Counted from the stretch's first letter, positions 1 through 9,076 are shown. The stretch: 64,000 bases of DNA from CAVTOO01 sp963736355 (GCA_963736355.1 CAVTOO010000002.1:558001-622000), one strand, 5' to 3'. Notes: a model not told the origin generated them from the sequence alone. Numbers and translations: made by a program.

Positions 1-230
1 GCGCCGACACCGAAGACCGCCGCGCCAAGCGGCTTTATCTGACGCCGGCTGCGGCGCCGGTGCTCAAGCAGCTTCACGCGCTGCGCTCGGAGATCACCGA
101 CTCCGCACTGCAAGGCTTCAGCGGCGAAGATATTTCCAGACTCGCGCAACAACTCGAAACCATTCGCGACAATGTCCGCGTGGCGATGACCACCGACCAG
201 GAAGAGACCAAGGCGCGCCGTCATGGCTGA
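1..230 (+). CDS. MarR-family transcriptional regulator, C-terminal part (gene begins before the window)
   Basis: Reading from base 3, 75 codons are open to a TGA at 228-230. The first residues, DRRAKRLYLTPA, are the wing strand of a MarR winged helix, followed by the C-terminal dimerisation helix. The stop overlaps the ATG of the downstream HlyD-type gene by 8 bases, so the regulator and the efflux pair are probably one operon. By analogy with EmrR-EmrAB this protein would repress the pump genes and be released by a hydrophobic ligand. That role is inferred from position; the start and most of the DNA-binding domain lie outside the window. Confidence 0.8.
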   Translation, partial: ADTEDRRAKRLYLTPAAAPVLKQLHALRSEITDSALQGFSGEDISRLAQQLETIRDNVRVAMTTDQEETKARRHG

Positions 231-1356
231 TCCTGTTCTGAAATTTCCGAAGGGCGAGAAGGCGCCGGCAGGCGCCGGCACAAAGACGCTGATGCAGCGC
301 GTCAGCGAGCGCAGGCGTACATTGCTGCTCGTCGTCGTGCCGCTGATCGCCGTTGTCGTCGGTGTGGCCGTCTATCTGATGGGCGGCCGTTACGTGACGA
401 CCGACAACGCCTATGTCGGCGCGCAGAAAGTGCTGATCGCCTCCGACATCGCCGGCAAGGTCAGCAAGGTCACCGTTCGCGAAGGCCAGCGCGTCTCCGT
501 CGACGATGTGCTGTTCGAATTCGACGCCGAACCGTTCCGCCTCGCGGTTCAGCAGGCGCAGGCGCGTCTTGAGACCGTGCGCAGCGATTTCGCCAATCTC
601 AAAAGCAATGATGGCGCCTTGACGAAGCTGATCGAACTCGGCGAACAGAACGTCGATCTCAAGCAGAAAGACGTCGAGCGCAAATCGACCCTGATCCAGA
701 ACAAGGCCGGCTCCGAGATCAATCTCGACGCCAGCGCCGCCGCGCTCAACACCGCGCAGAACCAACTGGAATTGCTGCGCCAGCAGCGCGCCAATCTGCG
801 CAATCAATTGCTTGGCCAGCCCGATCTGCCGATCGACAAGTTCCCGGCCTTCATGCAGGCGCGGGCGGCGCTCGACCAGGCGACGCGCGACCTCAACCAC
901 ACCGTTGTGCGCGCACCGATTGCCGGCCGCGCCACACAGGTCGACAATATCCAGATCGGCCGCTACGTGACCGCCGGCACGCCGATCTTCGCCGTGGTCG
1001 ACGATGGCCGGCCGTGGATCGATGCCAATCCGAAGGAAACCGAGTTCACCTGGCTGCGTGAAGGCCAGAAGGTGACCATCGATGTCGATGCGTTCCCCAA
1101 TCACAGCTTCCGCGGCACGGTTGTCTCGCTGAGCCCCGGCACCGGCGCGCAATTCGCAATCCTGCCGCCGCAAAACGCCAGCGGCAATTGGATCAAGGTG
1201 GTGCAACGCGTGCCGATCCGCGTCGCTTTCGACGCGGACGAGCAAACGCAAAATCTGCGCGCGGGCATGAGCGCAAATGTCTCGATCGACACCGGACGCC
1301 GGCGCTCGCTCGCAACACTGGTCGGATTGTCTTCCGCCACGGCGGATACGAAGTAA
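223..1356 (+). CDS. HlyD/EmrA-type membrane fusion protein of an MFS efflux pump
   Basis: This 377-residue periplasmic adaptor carries substrate from an inner-membrane MFS pump towards the outer membrane. A short cytoplasmic N-terminus is followed by one membrane segment (about residues 31-50), a lipoyl/barrel-sandwich half (DNAYVGAQKVLIASDIAGKV), a long alpha-helical hairpin (about 105-200), then the second lipoyl half (VRAPIAGRATQV) and a beta-barrel domain. Length and order are standard for EmrA. It overlaps the MarR gene upstream by 8 bases and the MFS gene follows after 6 bases, so the three genes form a tight operon. The substrate cannot be told from sequence. Confidence 0.93.
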   Translation: MADPVLKFPKGEKAPAGAGTKTLMQRVSERRRTLLLVVVPLIAVVVGVAVYLMGGRYVTTDNAYVGAQKVLIASDIAGKVSKVTVREGQRVSVDDVLFEFDAEPFRLAVQQAQARLETVRSDFANLKSNDGALTKLIELGEQNVDLKQKDVERKSTLIQNKAGSEINLDASAAALNTAQNQLELLRQQRANLRNQLLGQPDLPIDKFPAFMQARAALDQATRDLNHTVVRAPIAGRATQVDNIQIGRYVTAGTPIFAVVDDGRPWIDANPKETEFTWLREGQKVTIDVDAFPNHSFRGTVVSLSPGTGAQFAILPPQNASGNWIKVVQRVPIRVAFDADEQTQNLRAGMSANVSIDTGRRRSLATLVGLSSATADTK

Positions 1357-1362
1357 CACGCC

Positions 1363-2913
1363 ATGACGGTCCAGCCGCTCCCGCCCGGACCGCGCCGAAC
1401 CATGGTGACGATCTGCGCGATGACGGCCACCATCATGCAGGCGCTCGACACTACGGTGGCGAACGTCGCGTTGCCCTACATGCAGGGCAGTCTCTCGGCC
1501 TCGCTCGATCAGGTCAGCTGGGTACTGACGTCCTATATCGTCGCATCCGCGATCATGACCGCGCCGATCGGCTGGCTCGCAAGCCGCTTCGGCCGCAAGA
1601 AGCTTTTCATCCTGTGCGCGACCGGCTTCACCATTGCTTCGGTGATGTGCGGCGCGTCGCAGGATATCAGCCAGATGGTCATGTCGCGGTTCCTGCAGGG
1701 CATGTTCGGCGCGGCGCTGGTGCCGCTGTCGCAGTCACTGATGCTCGACGCCTATGCGCCGCACGAGCGCACCACCGCAATGTCGATCTGGGGCATGGGC
1801 GTGATGCTGGGACCGATCATGGGCCCGACGCTCGGCGCGTGGATCACCGAGACCTATAGCTGGCACTGGGCCTTCTTCATCAACCTGCCCTTCGGCATCA
1901 TCACCGTGATCGGCCTGTCGCTGTTCATGGACGAAACCCCGGTCAACGAGAAACTGCGCTTCGACTGGTTCGGGTTCGTCGCGCTCGCAACCGGCATCGG
2001 CGGATTGCAGATGATGCTCGACCGCGGCGAGCAGCTCGGCTGGTTCTCGTCGCCCGAGATCGTGATGTGGGCGATCGTCTCAGCGTTCGGCCTTTATTAT
2101 TTCTTCGCGCACTCGCTGACGACGGACGAGCCCTTCGTCCGCTTCGATGTCTTCAAGGACCGCAATTTCGTCGGCGGCTGCATCTTCATGGCGGTGATGG
2201 GCGGCGTGCTGTTCTCGACGCTGGCGCTGGTGTCGCCGTTCCTGCAGCAGGTCGCCGGCTATCCGGTGATGGCGGCGGGATTGCTGTTGGCCGCACGCGG
2301 CGCCGGCACGCTCATCGCCATGACCAGCGTGCGGCGCATTCTGTTCTATGTCGAGGCACGTACGCTGATCATCGTCGGGCTGTCGCTGACGGCCTACACG
2401 CTGTGGGGCATGACGTCTTTCACCAACGACACCTCGTCGCAGACGATCGTTTTCTACTCGATGCTGCAGGGCTTCGGCTTCGGCCTGGTGTTCGTGCCGC
2501 TCAATACCGTGTCGTTTTTGACGCTGCCGCAGCATCTTCGCACCGACGGCGCCTCGATCCTGACCCTGATCCGGAACATCGCCTCCGCCATCGGCATCTC
2601 GGCGGTGATTGCCGAATTGACGCGCAACACCACGGCCAATCACGCGCGCCTCAGCGAGCACATCAATCCGTTCAATTTTGCGCTGCAGTTCCCGAATGTC
2701 AGCGGCATCCTCGATCTGTCGACCGATGCCGGGCGGGCGCTGGCCGAACAGATGGTCTCGCTCCAGGCGCAGATTCTGGCCTACAGCGCCGATTTCTGGC
2801 TGATTATGGTCCTGACGCTGGCCTCGCTGCCCCTGGCGGCGGTAATCGGTTCGAGCCGCAAAACCATGCAGGCCATGCGCAAGGCACCGCCGCCGACCGA
2901 GGTGATGGAGTAA
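1363..2913 (+). CDS. DHA2-family (EmrB/QacA-type) MFS multidrug efflux permease
   Basis: This 516-residue inner-membrane drug:proton antiporter has about 14 hydrophobic segments. The start MTVQPLPPGPRRTM leads directly into TM1, which carries the family motif LDTTVANVALP. The loop motif GWLASRFGRKKLF after TM2 and the antiporter motif in TM5 (GPIMGPTLGAWITE) are both clear. It is the partner of the HlyD-type protein that ends 6 bases upstream. Together they should form a tripartite efflux system with an outer-membrane channel encoded elsewhere. The coding sequence is intact. Confidence 0.94.
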   Translation: MTVQPLPPGPRRTMVTICAMTATIMQALDTTVANVALPYMQGSLSASLDQVSWVLTSYIVASAIMTAPIGWLASRFGRKKLFILCATGFTIASVMCGASQDISQMVMSRFLQGMFGAALVPLSQSLMLDAYAPHERTTAMSIWGMGVMLGPIMGPTLGAWITETYSWHWAFFINLPFGIITVIGLSLFMDETPVNEKLRFDWFGFVALATGIGGLQMMLDRGEQLGWFSSPEIVMWAIVSAFGLYYFFAHSLTTDEPFVRFDVFKDRNFVGGCIFMAVMGGVLFSTLALVSPFLQQVAGYPVMAAGLLLAARGAGTLIAMTSVRRILFYVEARTLIIVGLSLTAYTLWGMTSFTNDTSSQTIVFYSMLQGFGFGLVFVPLNTVSFLTLPQHLRTDGASILTLIRNIASAIGISAVIAELTRNTTANHARLSEHINPFNFALQFPNVSGILDLSTDAGRALAEQMVSLQAQILAYSADFWLIMVLTLASLPLAAVIGSSRKTMQAMRKAPPPTEVME

Positions 2914-2995
2914 GCGCCGCGGCACTCTGAAACAGTTGGCGTCGCGCCCTTATCCCACTATCAATGGCCCCGAATTCGACCCTGGGGCCCCATCC

Positions 2996-3731
2996 ATGAA
3001 CGTCCTGATTATCTACGCCCATCCTGAGCCGACATCGTTTTCGGCCGCGATGAAGAACGCGGCGCGGGATGCGCTGACCGCCGCCGGGCACCACGTGGAA
3101 GTCTCGGACCTCTATGCGGAGGGGTTCAATCCCGTCGCCGGCCGGCACGATTTCACGACCGTGGCCGATGAAGTCCCGCTTTCACTATCAGTCCGAACAG
3201 ATGCACGCGGCGAAGAACGGCGGCTATAGCGCCGAACTCGCGCGCGAGCAGGCACGGCTCAACAAGGCCGACTTCTTCATTTTCATTTTCCCGATCTGGT
3301 GGGGCGGCCTGCCGGCGATCCTGAAGGGATGGTTCGACCGCGTCTGTTCCTATGGCGTCGCCTATGCCGACGGCAAGCGCTTCAACAGCGGATACTTCTT
3401 CGGCCGCCGCGCCATCATCGGAGTACCGACCGGCGGCACGCCGCAGCGCTTCTCGGACGGCGATGCCTATGGCGACATCAAGCGCGTGCTCTATCCGACG
3501 CAGCGCTGCATGCTGGAATATCTCGGTCTCGACGTGCTCGATCCGTTCGTGGCCTATGCCGCGCCGCGCGTGGAACAAAAGGATCGCGAAGCCTATCTCG
3601 CCGACTGGACGAAGCGACTGGTTGAGGCAGCCGGCGATCCGGCATGGCATCAGCGGTTGAAGGAGTCCGCCGCGCAGCTCGAACAGAACCGCGCACCCGT
3701 CGAAGGCACCGCCTGGGCGGCGAAGCGCTAA
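2996..3731 (+). CDS. NAD(P)H-dependent quinone reductase, flavodoxin-like fold (frameshifted in this sequence)
   Basis: The protein belongs to the NQO1/KefF/MdaB-like flavodoxin-fold reductases, which transfer two electrons from NAD(P)H to quinones using FAD or FMN. The N-terminal part (from ATG 2996, MNVLIIYAHPEPTSFSAAM) and the C-terminal part (RFHYQSEQMHAA, then FIFPIWWGGLPAILKGWFDR) are in different frames. The break lies at about 3165-3180, and removing one base there joins them into a normal-length protein of about 244 residues. PIWWGGLPAILKGWFDR is the family hallmark next to the flavin. It stands alone between the efflux operon and an NTF2-like gene. Whether the shift is biological is uncertain; the rest is undamaged. 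Confidence 0.8.
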
Positions 3732-3746
3732 GGACTTTTTTGTTTT

Positions 3747-3795
3747 GACGCGTTTTCTTCACGCGAACCGGTTTCCACTTCGCTTGAAAACGCTA
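3747..3795. repeat. Palindromic intergenic repeat, variant B
   Basis: The imperfect palindrome has arms GCGTTTTC and GAAAACGC around a CGAACCGGTTTCCACTTCG-like centre. It shares the centre ACCGG..TCCACTT with the 49-bp repeats at 4954, 26499 and 28035, so it is a divergent member of the same kind of element. It lies between the quinone reductase stop and the next gene and could form a transcript hairpin. Confidence 0.6.
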
Positions 3796-3807
3796 TAGGG
3801 GGAGACA

Positions 3808-4188
3808 ATGGCCGACACCATCAAGGAATTGATCGATCTCGAACAGCGCCGCAACACAGCGCTCGTCGCCAACGACATGACGTTGCTCGGCACGATGCTG
3901 ACCGACGACCTGACTTACGTGCATGCCAGCGGCAAGCTCGACACCAAGGCGACGCTGCTCGCCAGCATCGGGAAGGATTACTCCTATCTCGAGAGCGAGC
4001 GCGGCGAACTCAGCGTCCGCGTGTTCGGCGACACGGCGGTCATGACCGGACCGGCAAAATTCCTGCTGAAGGTCTCAAGCAAACCCGACCCCATCACCGT
4101 GCCCTGCAACGTCACGCAGGTGTGGGTCCGCCAAGGCGGATCGTGGCGCATGGCGGCCTATCACGGCAGCCGGCCTTTCGCAGGCTAG
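3808..4188 (+). CDS. NTF2-like (SnoaL/DUF4440-type) small protein
   Basis: This 126-residue single-domain protein has the alpha+beta cone pattern of the NTF2-like superfamily: an N-terminal helix with ELIDLEQRRNTALVANDMT, then LLGTMLTDDLTYVHASGKLDTKATLLASI, and a C-terminal sheet ending VWVRQGGSWRMAAYHGSRP. The closing W-R-M-A-A-Y-H strand is typical of DUF4440-type proteins. There is no signal peptide. Members may be hydrolases, isomerases or ligand-binding proteins, so no reaction is assigned. A second, unrelated-looking NTF2-like gene follows 63 bases downstream. Confidence 0.8.
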   Translation: MADTIKELIDLEQRRNTALVANDMTLLGTMLTDDLTYVHASGKLDTKATLLASIGKDYSYLESERGELSVRVFGDTAVMTGPAKFLLKVSSKPDPITVPCNVTQVWVRQGGSWRMAAYHGSRPFAG

Positions 4189-4251
4189 GCGGCAGGCGAT
4201 AACAACCACCTTTTATTCTCAATCACGCTCAGTAAACAGGAAGGATCATTC

Positions 4252-4890
4252 ATGACTGTGCAGCCCATTCTCTCCAGCGAGTTCGTCGATCGCGAGAATC
4301 TGTTCGACCTCGTGCGCAAAGAGCGCTTCGCCCGCGATCAGCGCCGCTTCGACGTCATGGCCGAGTGCTTCCACAAGAACGCCTGGGTGCGCACGACATG
4401 GTATGACGGCCTTGGCGGCCAGGCTTATTGCGATGCGTCGCGCGACAAGATGGGCCCGACCGACTTCAGCAAGCACTGGGTGTTCCCGGCCTATGCCCGC
4501 ATCAACGGCGACCGCGCCACCGTGGAAAGCCCGGCCAAGATCTTCAACCGCATCGAGATCGGCGGCATCGAAGCCGACTTCCACGCCTACACCCGTTTCT
4601 ACTCACGCGCGGTGCGCGAAAACGGACAGTGGAAGCTGCTGACCTTCCACGTGTTCTTCGAGAAGGACGAGCTGCGCCCGGTGTTTGCCGGCCAGGTGCC
4701 GAAGCTCGACGAGAAGATTCTGGCGAAGGTCCGCCCGTCGTACCGCTTCCTCGGCTACTACCAGCTCACCAAGGGCGTGAACCTCAACATGAACCTGCTC
4801 GGCGACGACCGCTGGGACGAGCTCGTCGCCTTCCACAAGCGCGAGGACGAATGGCTCGCCGGCAAGGGCGCGATCGACGATCCGAAGTAA
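4252..4890 (+). CDS. SnoaL-like (NTF2-fold) domain protein, 212 residues
   Basis: A good ribosome site (AGGAAGG) precedes ATG 4252. The protein resembles the SnoaL_4/ring-hydroxylating-dioxygenase-beta-like NTF2 group: an N-terminal helix (LFDLVRKERFARDQRRFDVM), W-V-R-T-T-W-Y-D-G, a central H-A-Y-T-R-F-Y-S-R-A-V strand and WKLLTFHVFFEKDELRPVF. After about residue 140 it has a tail (YRFLGYYQLTKGVNLN) typical of longer family members. The catalytic role is unknown. A clear hairpin terminator follows at 4914-4949, so it closes its transcript. Confidence 0.8.
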   Translation: MTVQPILSSEFVDRENLFDLVRKERFARDQRRFDVMAECFHKNAWVRTTWYDGLGGQAYCDASRDKMGPTDFSKHWVFPAYARINGDRATVESPAKIFNRIEIGGIEADFHAYTRFYSRAVRENGQWKLLTFHVFFEKDELRPVFAGQVPKLDEKILAKVRPSYRFLGYYQLTKGVNLNMNLLGDDRWDELVAFHKREDEWLAGKGAIDDPK

Positions 4891-4913
4891 TTTCGGTCCG
4901 TCGGAATTCATTG

Positions 4914-4949
4914 GGCCGCGCGTCGATCATCGGCGCGCGGCCTTTTTTT
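4914..4949 (+). terminator. Rho-independent terminator after the SnoaL-like gene
   Basis: A perfect 9-bp stem (GGCCGCGCG / CGCGCGGCC, 4914-4922 with 4934-4942) closes an 11-base loop and is followed at once by seven T residues. The stop codon of the upstream gene is 24 bases before it. Confidence 0.88.
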
Positions 4950-4953
4950 ATCT

Positions 4954-5002
4954 GAGCATGATCTTATCCGAAAACCGGCTTCCACTTTTCGGGATCATGC
5001 TC
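4954..5002. repeat. 49-bp palindromic intergenic repeat, variant A copy 1
   Basis: It begins GAGCATGATC and ends GATCATGCTC, a 10-bp inverted repeat, with the inner GAAAACCGG..TCCACTTTTC also complementary. Near-identical copies lie at 26499-26547 and 28035-28082. It is placed between a terminator and the start of the SDR gene. Confidence 0.9.
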
Positions 5003-5018
5003 TCTTGAGGGGTTCGTC

Positions 5019-5855
5019 ATGCCGACATGGCTCATCACCGGCTGTTCCAGTGGCATCGGCCGCGAGATTGCCAAGGCGGTTCTCGCAAAGGGCTGGAACG
5101 CGGTCATCACCGCGCGCGACCCGGCGACCGTCGCGGACCTCGGGCGGAATCATGAGAGCACGGCGCTGACGCAGAAACTCGACGTGACAGATGCTGCGCA
5201 GATCGCGGCGGCCGTAACGGCAGCCCAACAGAAATTCGGCGGCATCGACGTGCTGGTGAACAATGCCGGATACAGCTACCGCGCGGCGGTGGAGGAAGGC
5301 GACGACGCCGAGGTGCGGCGGATGTTCGAAACCAATCTGTTCGGCCTGATCAACATGACCAAGGCCGTGCTGCCCGGCATGCGCACGCGGCGCAGCGGAC
5401 ACATCATCAACATCTCTTCGGTCGCCGGCCGGCTCTCGGCCGCGGGCACGAGCTACTATGCGGCGTCGAAATTCGCGGTCAACGGATTGTCGGACGGTCT
5501 TGCCAAGGAAGTCGGCCCGCTCGGCATCAAGGTGACGATCATCGAGCCGGGACCGTTTCGCACGGATTTCGGCGGGCGCTCGATCCGCGATCCGGCCAAT
5601 CCCATTGCCGATTATGCCGAGACGGCGGGCAAGACACGCGCGTTCTTCTCAAGCCGCCATGGCAAGCAGGACGGCGATCCGGCGCGCGCGGCGCAGACGA
5701 TCATCGACATCGCGCAGATGGACAAGCCGCCGCTGCATCTCCTGCTCGGCGCGGCGGCACTGACCGGCGTGCGCGCCGAACTCGAAACGCGGCTGCGCGA
5801 ACTGGAAGACTGGGCGGAGACGACAAAGGCCGCGGATTTTCCGGCGGGGAGTTAG
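5019..5855 (+). CDS. Short-chain dehydrogenase/reductase (classical SDR)
   Basis: This 278-residue NAD(P)-dependent oxidoreductase has a Rossmann fold. The nucleotide motif is TGCSSGIG at about residues 7-14, NNAG is at about 84, and the catalytic Ser and the Tyr-x-x-x-Lys pair are in ISSVAGR and YYAASK (about 150). The family also includes sequences annotated as oxidoreductases of unknown substrate with a C-terminal H-G-K-Q-x-G-D-P segment, which is present here. A ribosome site TTGAGGGG precedes ATG 5019. It is a single gene and its substrate is unknown. Confidence 0.92.
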   Translation: MPTWLITGCSSGIGREIAKAVLAKGWNAVITARDPATVADLGRNHESTALTQKLDVTDAAQIAAAVTAAQQKFGGIDVLVNNAGYSYRAAVEEGDDAEVRRMFETNLFGLINMTKAVLPGMRTRRSGHIINISSVAGRLSAAGTSYYAASKFAVNGLSDGLAKEVGPLGIKVTIIEPGPFRTDFGGRSIRDPANPIADYAETAGKTRAFFSSRHGKQDGDPARAAQTIIDIAQMDKPPLHLLLGAAALTGVRAELETRLRELEDWAETTKAADFPAGS

Positions 5856-5916
5856 CAAAAGCCGGCCAGTATGCAATTACTATAGGCAGATTGCAGACAC
5901 GGATTGCGGTGACGAT

Positions 5917-6258
5917 TTGAAACGATCCACCAAACTTATTCTTGCAGCTTGTGCCGTGCTTGTCGTGACGGCAGCTTTTTGGATTATACGAAAAGAATCA
6001 GAATGCCCGGGAACGTATGACGAGAGCGGAATAAAGAGCGACTATGAAAAGCTCATTGTGAAGCGCGCCGAGAAATGGTTCGGACCGTACGTTCCCGCGT
6101 CCAAAGATTTCTTCGACTTTCGTTTCGACTACTCAAATCCAAAGTTTGCGGTCGTGCAATTCACGGTGAAGCAAGGCGACGAACGCCGAAATTTCTACGG
6201 CACATACGAGGCTTGCGGAAGCTTCGAATTGATGGGCGGCGAATTGCAGGGCCGGTAA
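5917..6258 (+). CDS. Small membrane-anchored or exported hypothetical protein
   Basis: The frame opens with TTG at 5917 and encodes 113 residues. Residues 6-24 (KLILAACAVLVVTAAFWII) are a hydrophobic segment that acts either as signal peptide or anchor. The remainder is soluble and rich in aromatic residues (KWFGPYVPASKDFFDFRFDY), with one cysteine before and one near the end of the soluble part (SECPG and EACGS) that could form a disulfide. I do not recognise the family. Base composition here is lower in GC than in the neighbours, which together with the decayed sulfurtransferase fragment just downstream hints at a rearranged locus. Confidence 0.5.
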   Translation: MKRSTKLILAACAVLVVTAAFWIIRKESECPGTYDESGIKSDYEKLIVKRAEKWFGPYVPASKDFFDFRFDYSNPKFAVVQFTVKQGDERRNFYGTYEACGSFELMGGELQGR

Positions 6259-6279
6259 CTTTGCCTTATTTATCCCGTC

Positions 6280-6371
6280 ACCAGCGGCGCTTCGGATCGG
6301 CCGACCATTCGAGCAGCGATCCGTCGAACACCGCCGCCGGTGCTTTGGCAGCCATCAGCAACCGGGCGACT
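6280..6371 (-). pseudogene. Remnant of a sulfurtransferase (sseA-like) C-terminus
   Basis: On the minus strand the reading is a rhodanese tail, with VFDGSLLEWSADPKR. It matches the 3' end of the sseA gene at 10241-11119: bases 6286-6331 are identical to 10261-10306 and similarity extends over about 90 bases. No upstream rhodanese domain or start is present, and the last codons differ by a one-base shift (ending R-R-W-stop). This is a truncated duplicate or the stub of a deleted paralogue, not a functional gene. Confidence 0.75.
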
Positions 6372-6538
6372 ACCAGACGGAAAGCCGGAGCCGCTGTCGT
6401 TGACGCCATGATGCGCGCTTCCAAGGTGCATCGGTGAGAATCGTCGGCCTAAGTCGCGATTTCTGCATTTGACGGGTGGTTAGTGCCGCATATACGATCA
6501 TTCGATCATCAGCAGCATTCTTTCGTTGATGCGCCACG

Positions 6539-7396
6539 GTGCAGATGTCGAACAGAATCATAAACGTTAGAGTAAACTCCCGGCACGGTGCGACCGACGA
6601 GGCGAGGCTACCGTCGCCGCCGATCAAAGCCGTACGAAAAGCGCTGCAGGTGCTTCGCGCGCTGAATCGTCTGCGCATCGCCACCCTGCATGACTTGCAT
6701 GCTGAGACCAACATTCCGAAACCGACAATCGTCCGCATACTCGACACGTTGATTCTCGATGGATATGTTTTTCGCGACAATATGTGCAGAGGCTATCGCG
6801 TCAGAAACCAGGTGCGCGAACTCGATTCCGGCTACGCGGGAATAGGCGAGATCATCGAGGCGTCGCGACTGTTTGCGATTGCGCTTACCAATCAGATCAA
6901 GTGGCCGGTCAGTATCGGAACATTCGATGGCGACGCCATGCTGGTTCATTTCTGGACCGGAACGATCAGCCCGCATGCGACTGACGGCTCACTTGTCCGC
7001 AGAAGACCCGATCTTGTCAGCTCCGCGATGGGTCGCTCATACCTGGCGTTTTGCGACAACTCAGAGCTTGAAGAGATACTGGACCAGCTGCGTCACAAGC
7101 CCGATCACGATTTCACCACGGATGCAGAGCGCAGATTACGTTCTCTTCTCGAGGACATCCGGAAAAGCGGTTATGCGATGCGCGCGCCGGAAACGGGCCC
7201 GCGTCGCAAAACGACGCTTGCGATGCCTCTGCGACGCGACAGCACCGTGCTTGCTTCCATCAGCGTGACGTTTTTCACATCGGCCGTTGCTGACGAGCAA
7301 GTGCAACAACAGATCGTAGAGCCGCTGAAATCCACGATAACGAACATCGAAAATGTGATGAAGTTCGTCGAGGCGAGAGAACCGCTGGTGTCGTGA
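6539..7396 (+). CDS. IclR-family transcriptional regulator
   Basis: The protein has 285 residues from GTG 6539; ATG 6545 is an equally possible start. The N-terminal winged helix-turn-helix (about 30-85; KALQVLRALNRLRIATLHDL, then ETNIPKPTIVRILDTL) is followed by a linker and an IclR effector-binding domain (about 105-275) with SSAMGRSYLAFC and MRAPETGPRRKTTLAMPLR. IclR proteins bind small metabolites and control adjacent catabolic genes. Here the aldehyde dehydrogenase (convergent) and the alpha/beta hydrolase are the obvious targets, but that is inferred from position only. Confidence 0.92.
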   Translation: MQMSNRIINVRVNSRHGATDEARLPSPPIKAVRKALQVLRALNRLRIATLHDLHAETNIPKPTIVRILDTLILDGYVFRDNMCRGYRVRNQVRELDSGYAGIGEIIEASRLFAIALTNQIKWPVSIGTFDGDAMLVHFWTGTISPHATDGSLVRRRPDLVSSAMGRSYLAFCDNSELEEILDQLRHKPDHDFTTDAERRLRSLLEDIRKSGYAMRAPETGPRRKTTLAMPLRRDSTVLASISVTFFTSAVADEQVQQQIVEPLKSTITNIENVMKFVEAREPLVS

Positions 7397-7429
7397 GCGG
7401 GCTATACGGCTTGATAGTTGTCTGCGCAG

Positions 7430-8860
7430 TCAAGCCGCGACGTCTCCGCCGAGCACAGATTTAGGTTCCAGATGCGCTTCAAGACCAAAGACGCCGAATT
7501 CACGGCCGATGCCTGACATCTTGAACCCACCGAACGGAGCCAACGGTTCGTAAGGCAGGCCGTTGATCAGCACGCGGCCGGAAACCAGCCGCTCTGCAAA
7601 GGCGCGTGCCCGGGGGACATCGGACGACAAGACGTATGCCTGGAGTCCGTAGACGGTGTCATTGGCGATTGCGACTGCCTCGTCCTCGTCGCGATAGGTG
7701 AGAATGGAAAGCACCGGTCCGAAGATCTCTTCCTGCGCGATGGTCATTTTGCTTGTGACCTTGGCGAAGACGGTGGGGCGAACGAAGAAGCCGTCGTCCA
7801 ACCCCTCGGGCTTTCCGGGGCCGCCGGTGATGATTTCAGCTCCTTCGCTGATCCCGATGTGAATATATCGCTGCACGCGCTCCCATTGGCGCGCGCTGAC
7901 CATGGGGCCGATCTTCGCATCGGGGTCGTGAGGCCTGCCGACCTTGTACGTCGCGACGGCAGCCTTCACGAGCGCGGCCACCTCGTCGAGTCGCGTTTCC
8001 GGCACGAGAATACGCGTGCCGGCCAAGCAGGCCTGACCGCTGTTCTGAAACCCCGCGGCGATGGCCACCGGAACAGCCTTGGAAAGTTCAGCGTCGTCAA
8101 GGATGACGGTCGGCGACTTTCCGCCGAGCTCCAGCGTCAAGCGTTTCATCGTCTCCGCACTGGCTCGGAAAATCGCTTTGCCGACAGCCGTCGATCCCGT
8201 GAAGGAAATCTTCGCAATATCGGGATGTGCGCTGATTTCGGCGCCGACCACGTCGCCTCGTCCATTGACGATGTTGATGACGCCGCGAGGCAGGCCGGCG
8301 GCATGAAGCGCCTCAAGCAGAGCCTGAGTTTGCAATGCGCTCATTTCGCTTGGCTTGATCACGGTCGTGCATCCGGCGGCAATCGCCATCGCAAGCTTGT
8401 TGCAGACGAAACCCGCGCTGCTGTTCCACGGCGTAATCAACCCCACGACGCCAAGCGGCTCCATGATCACTTCAGCGATGCCGATGCGTCGCGTGAAGTC
8501 GTAGTCCGCCAGAGTCCTGGCAGCATTTGCGAACGCATTGGCTGCATACTTTGCCATGTAGGCCGAACGATCAAACGGCGCGCCGTACTCCCCGATGATG
8601 GCCACGGTCAACGCGCCGGACGCACCGGCAACGGCATCGTGCAGCCGACCGAGCATGGCTAGTCTTTCGCTCTTCGAGGTTCTGGAGAACGACGGAAATG
8701 CTCGTTTCGCCGCGGCGATCGCGCGTCGCGTATCTTCGACATCACCGAGCCGGACACGGCCGAATACGGTTCCCAGAACCGGATTGAAGAGATCGTACAG
8801 CTCTTCACCATGCGGCACGACGAATTCTCCATCGATATAGATTTTGTCGATCATGCGCAT
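7430..8860 (-). CDS. NAD(P)-dependent aldehyde dehydrogenase
   Basis: This 476-residue member of the ALDH superfamily oxidises an aldehyde to a carboxylate. Visible features are the nucleotide-binding ITPWNSSAG and KPSEMSALQTQ, GFTGSTAVG-like ISFTGSTAVGK, the general-base glutamate in LELGGKSP and the nucleophilic cysteine in NSGQACLAG. The C-terminal EEIFGPVL is also intact. ATG 8860 has a ribosome site GGAGG five bases upstream; a second in-frame ATG is two codons further. It is divergent from the alpha/beta hydrolase at 9077 and convergent with the IclR gene, which suggests a small regulated catabolic unit. The substrate is not predictable. Confidence 0.94.
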   Translation of the reverse strand: MRMIDKIYIDGEFVVPHGEELYDLFNPVLGTVFGRVRLGDVEDTRRAIAAAKRAFPSFSRTSKSERLAMLGRLHDAVAGASGALTVAIIGEYGAPFDRSAYMAKYAANAFANAARTLADYDFTRRIGIAEVIMEPLGVVGLITPWNSSAGFVCNKLAMAIAAGCTTVIKPSEMSALQTQALLEALHAAGLPRGVINIVNGRGDVVGAEISAHPDIAKISFTGSTAVGKAIFRASAETMKRLTLELGGKSPTVILDDAELSKAVPVAIAAGFQNSGQACLAGTRILVPETRLDEVAALVKAAVATYKVGRPHDPDAKIGPMVSARQWERVQRYIHIGISEGAEIITGGPGKPEGLDDGFFVRPTVFAKVTSKMTIAQEEIFGPVLSILTYRDEDEAVAIANDTVYGLQAYVLSSDVPRARAFAERLVSGRVLINGLPYEPLAPFGGFKMSGIGREFGVFGLEAHLEPKSVLGGDVAA

Positions 8861-9076
8861 TTCGGCCTCCGGAATTGGCTACAGGTTGGCGTTCCTAAGC
8901 CCGTTCCGTGAAGCGGACCAAGCCGCTCATGCGACGTTTCCGAGGCGTGGAAAGTCGCGCTTTCCGCCTGCAAAGCGGCTGGACCATCGGGAGCATTGCG
9001 CTCAGTTGTGAATTCTTGCGCCGACCGAGCGAGCCACCCCACCGGTCGATTGTTCAGCACGAAACCCGAGGTCCTC

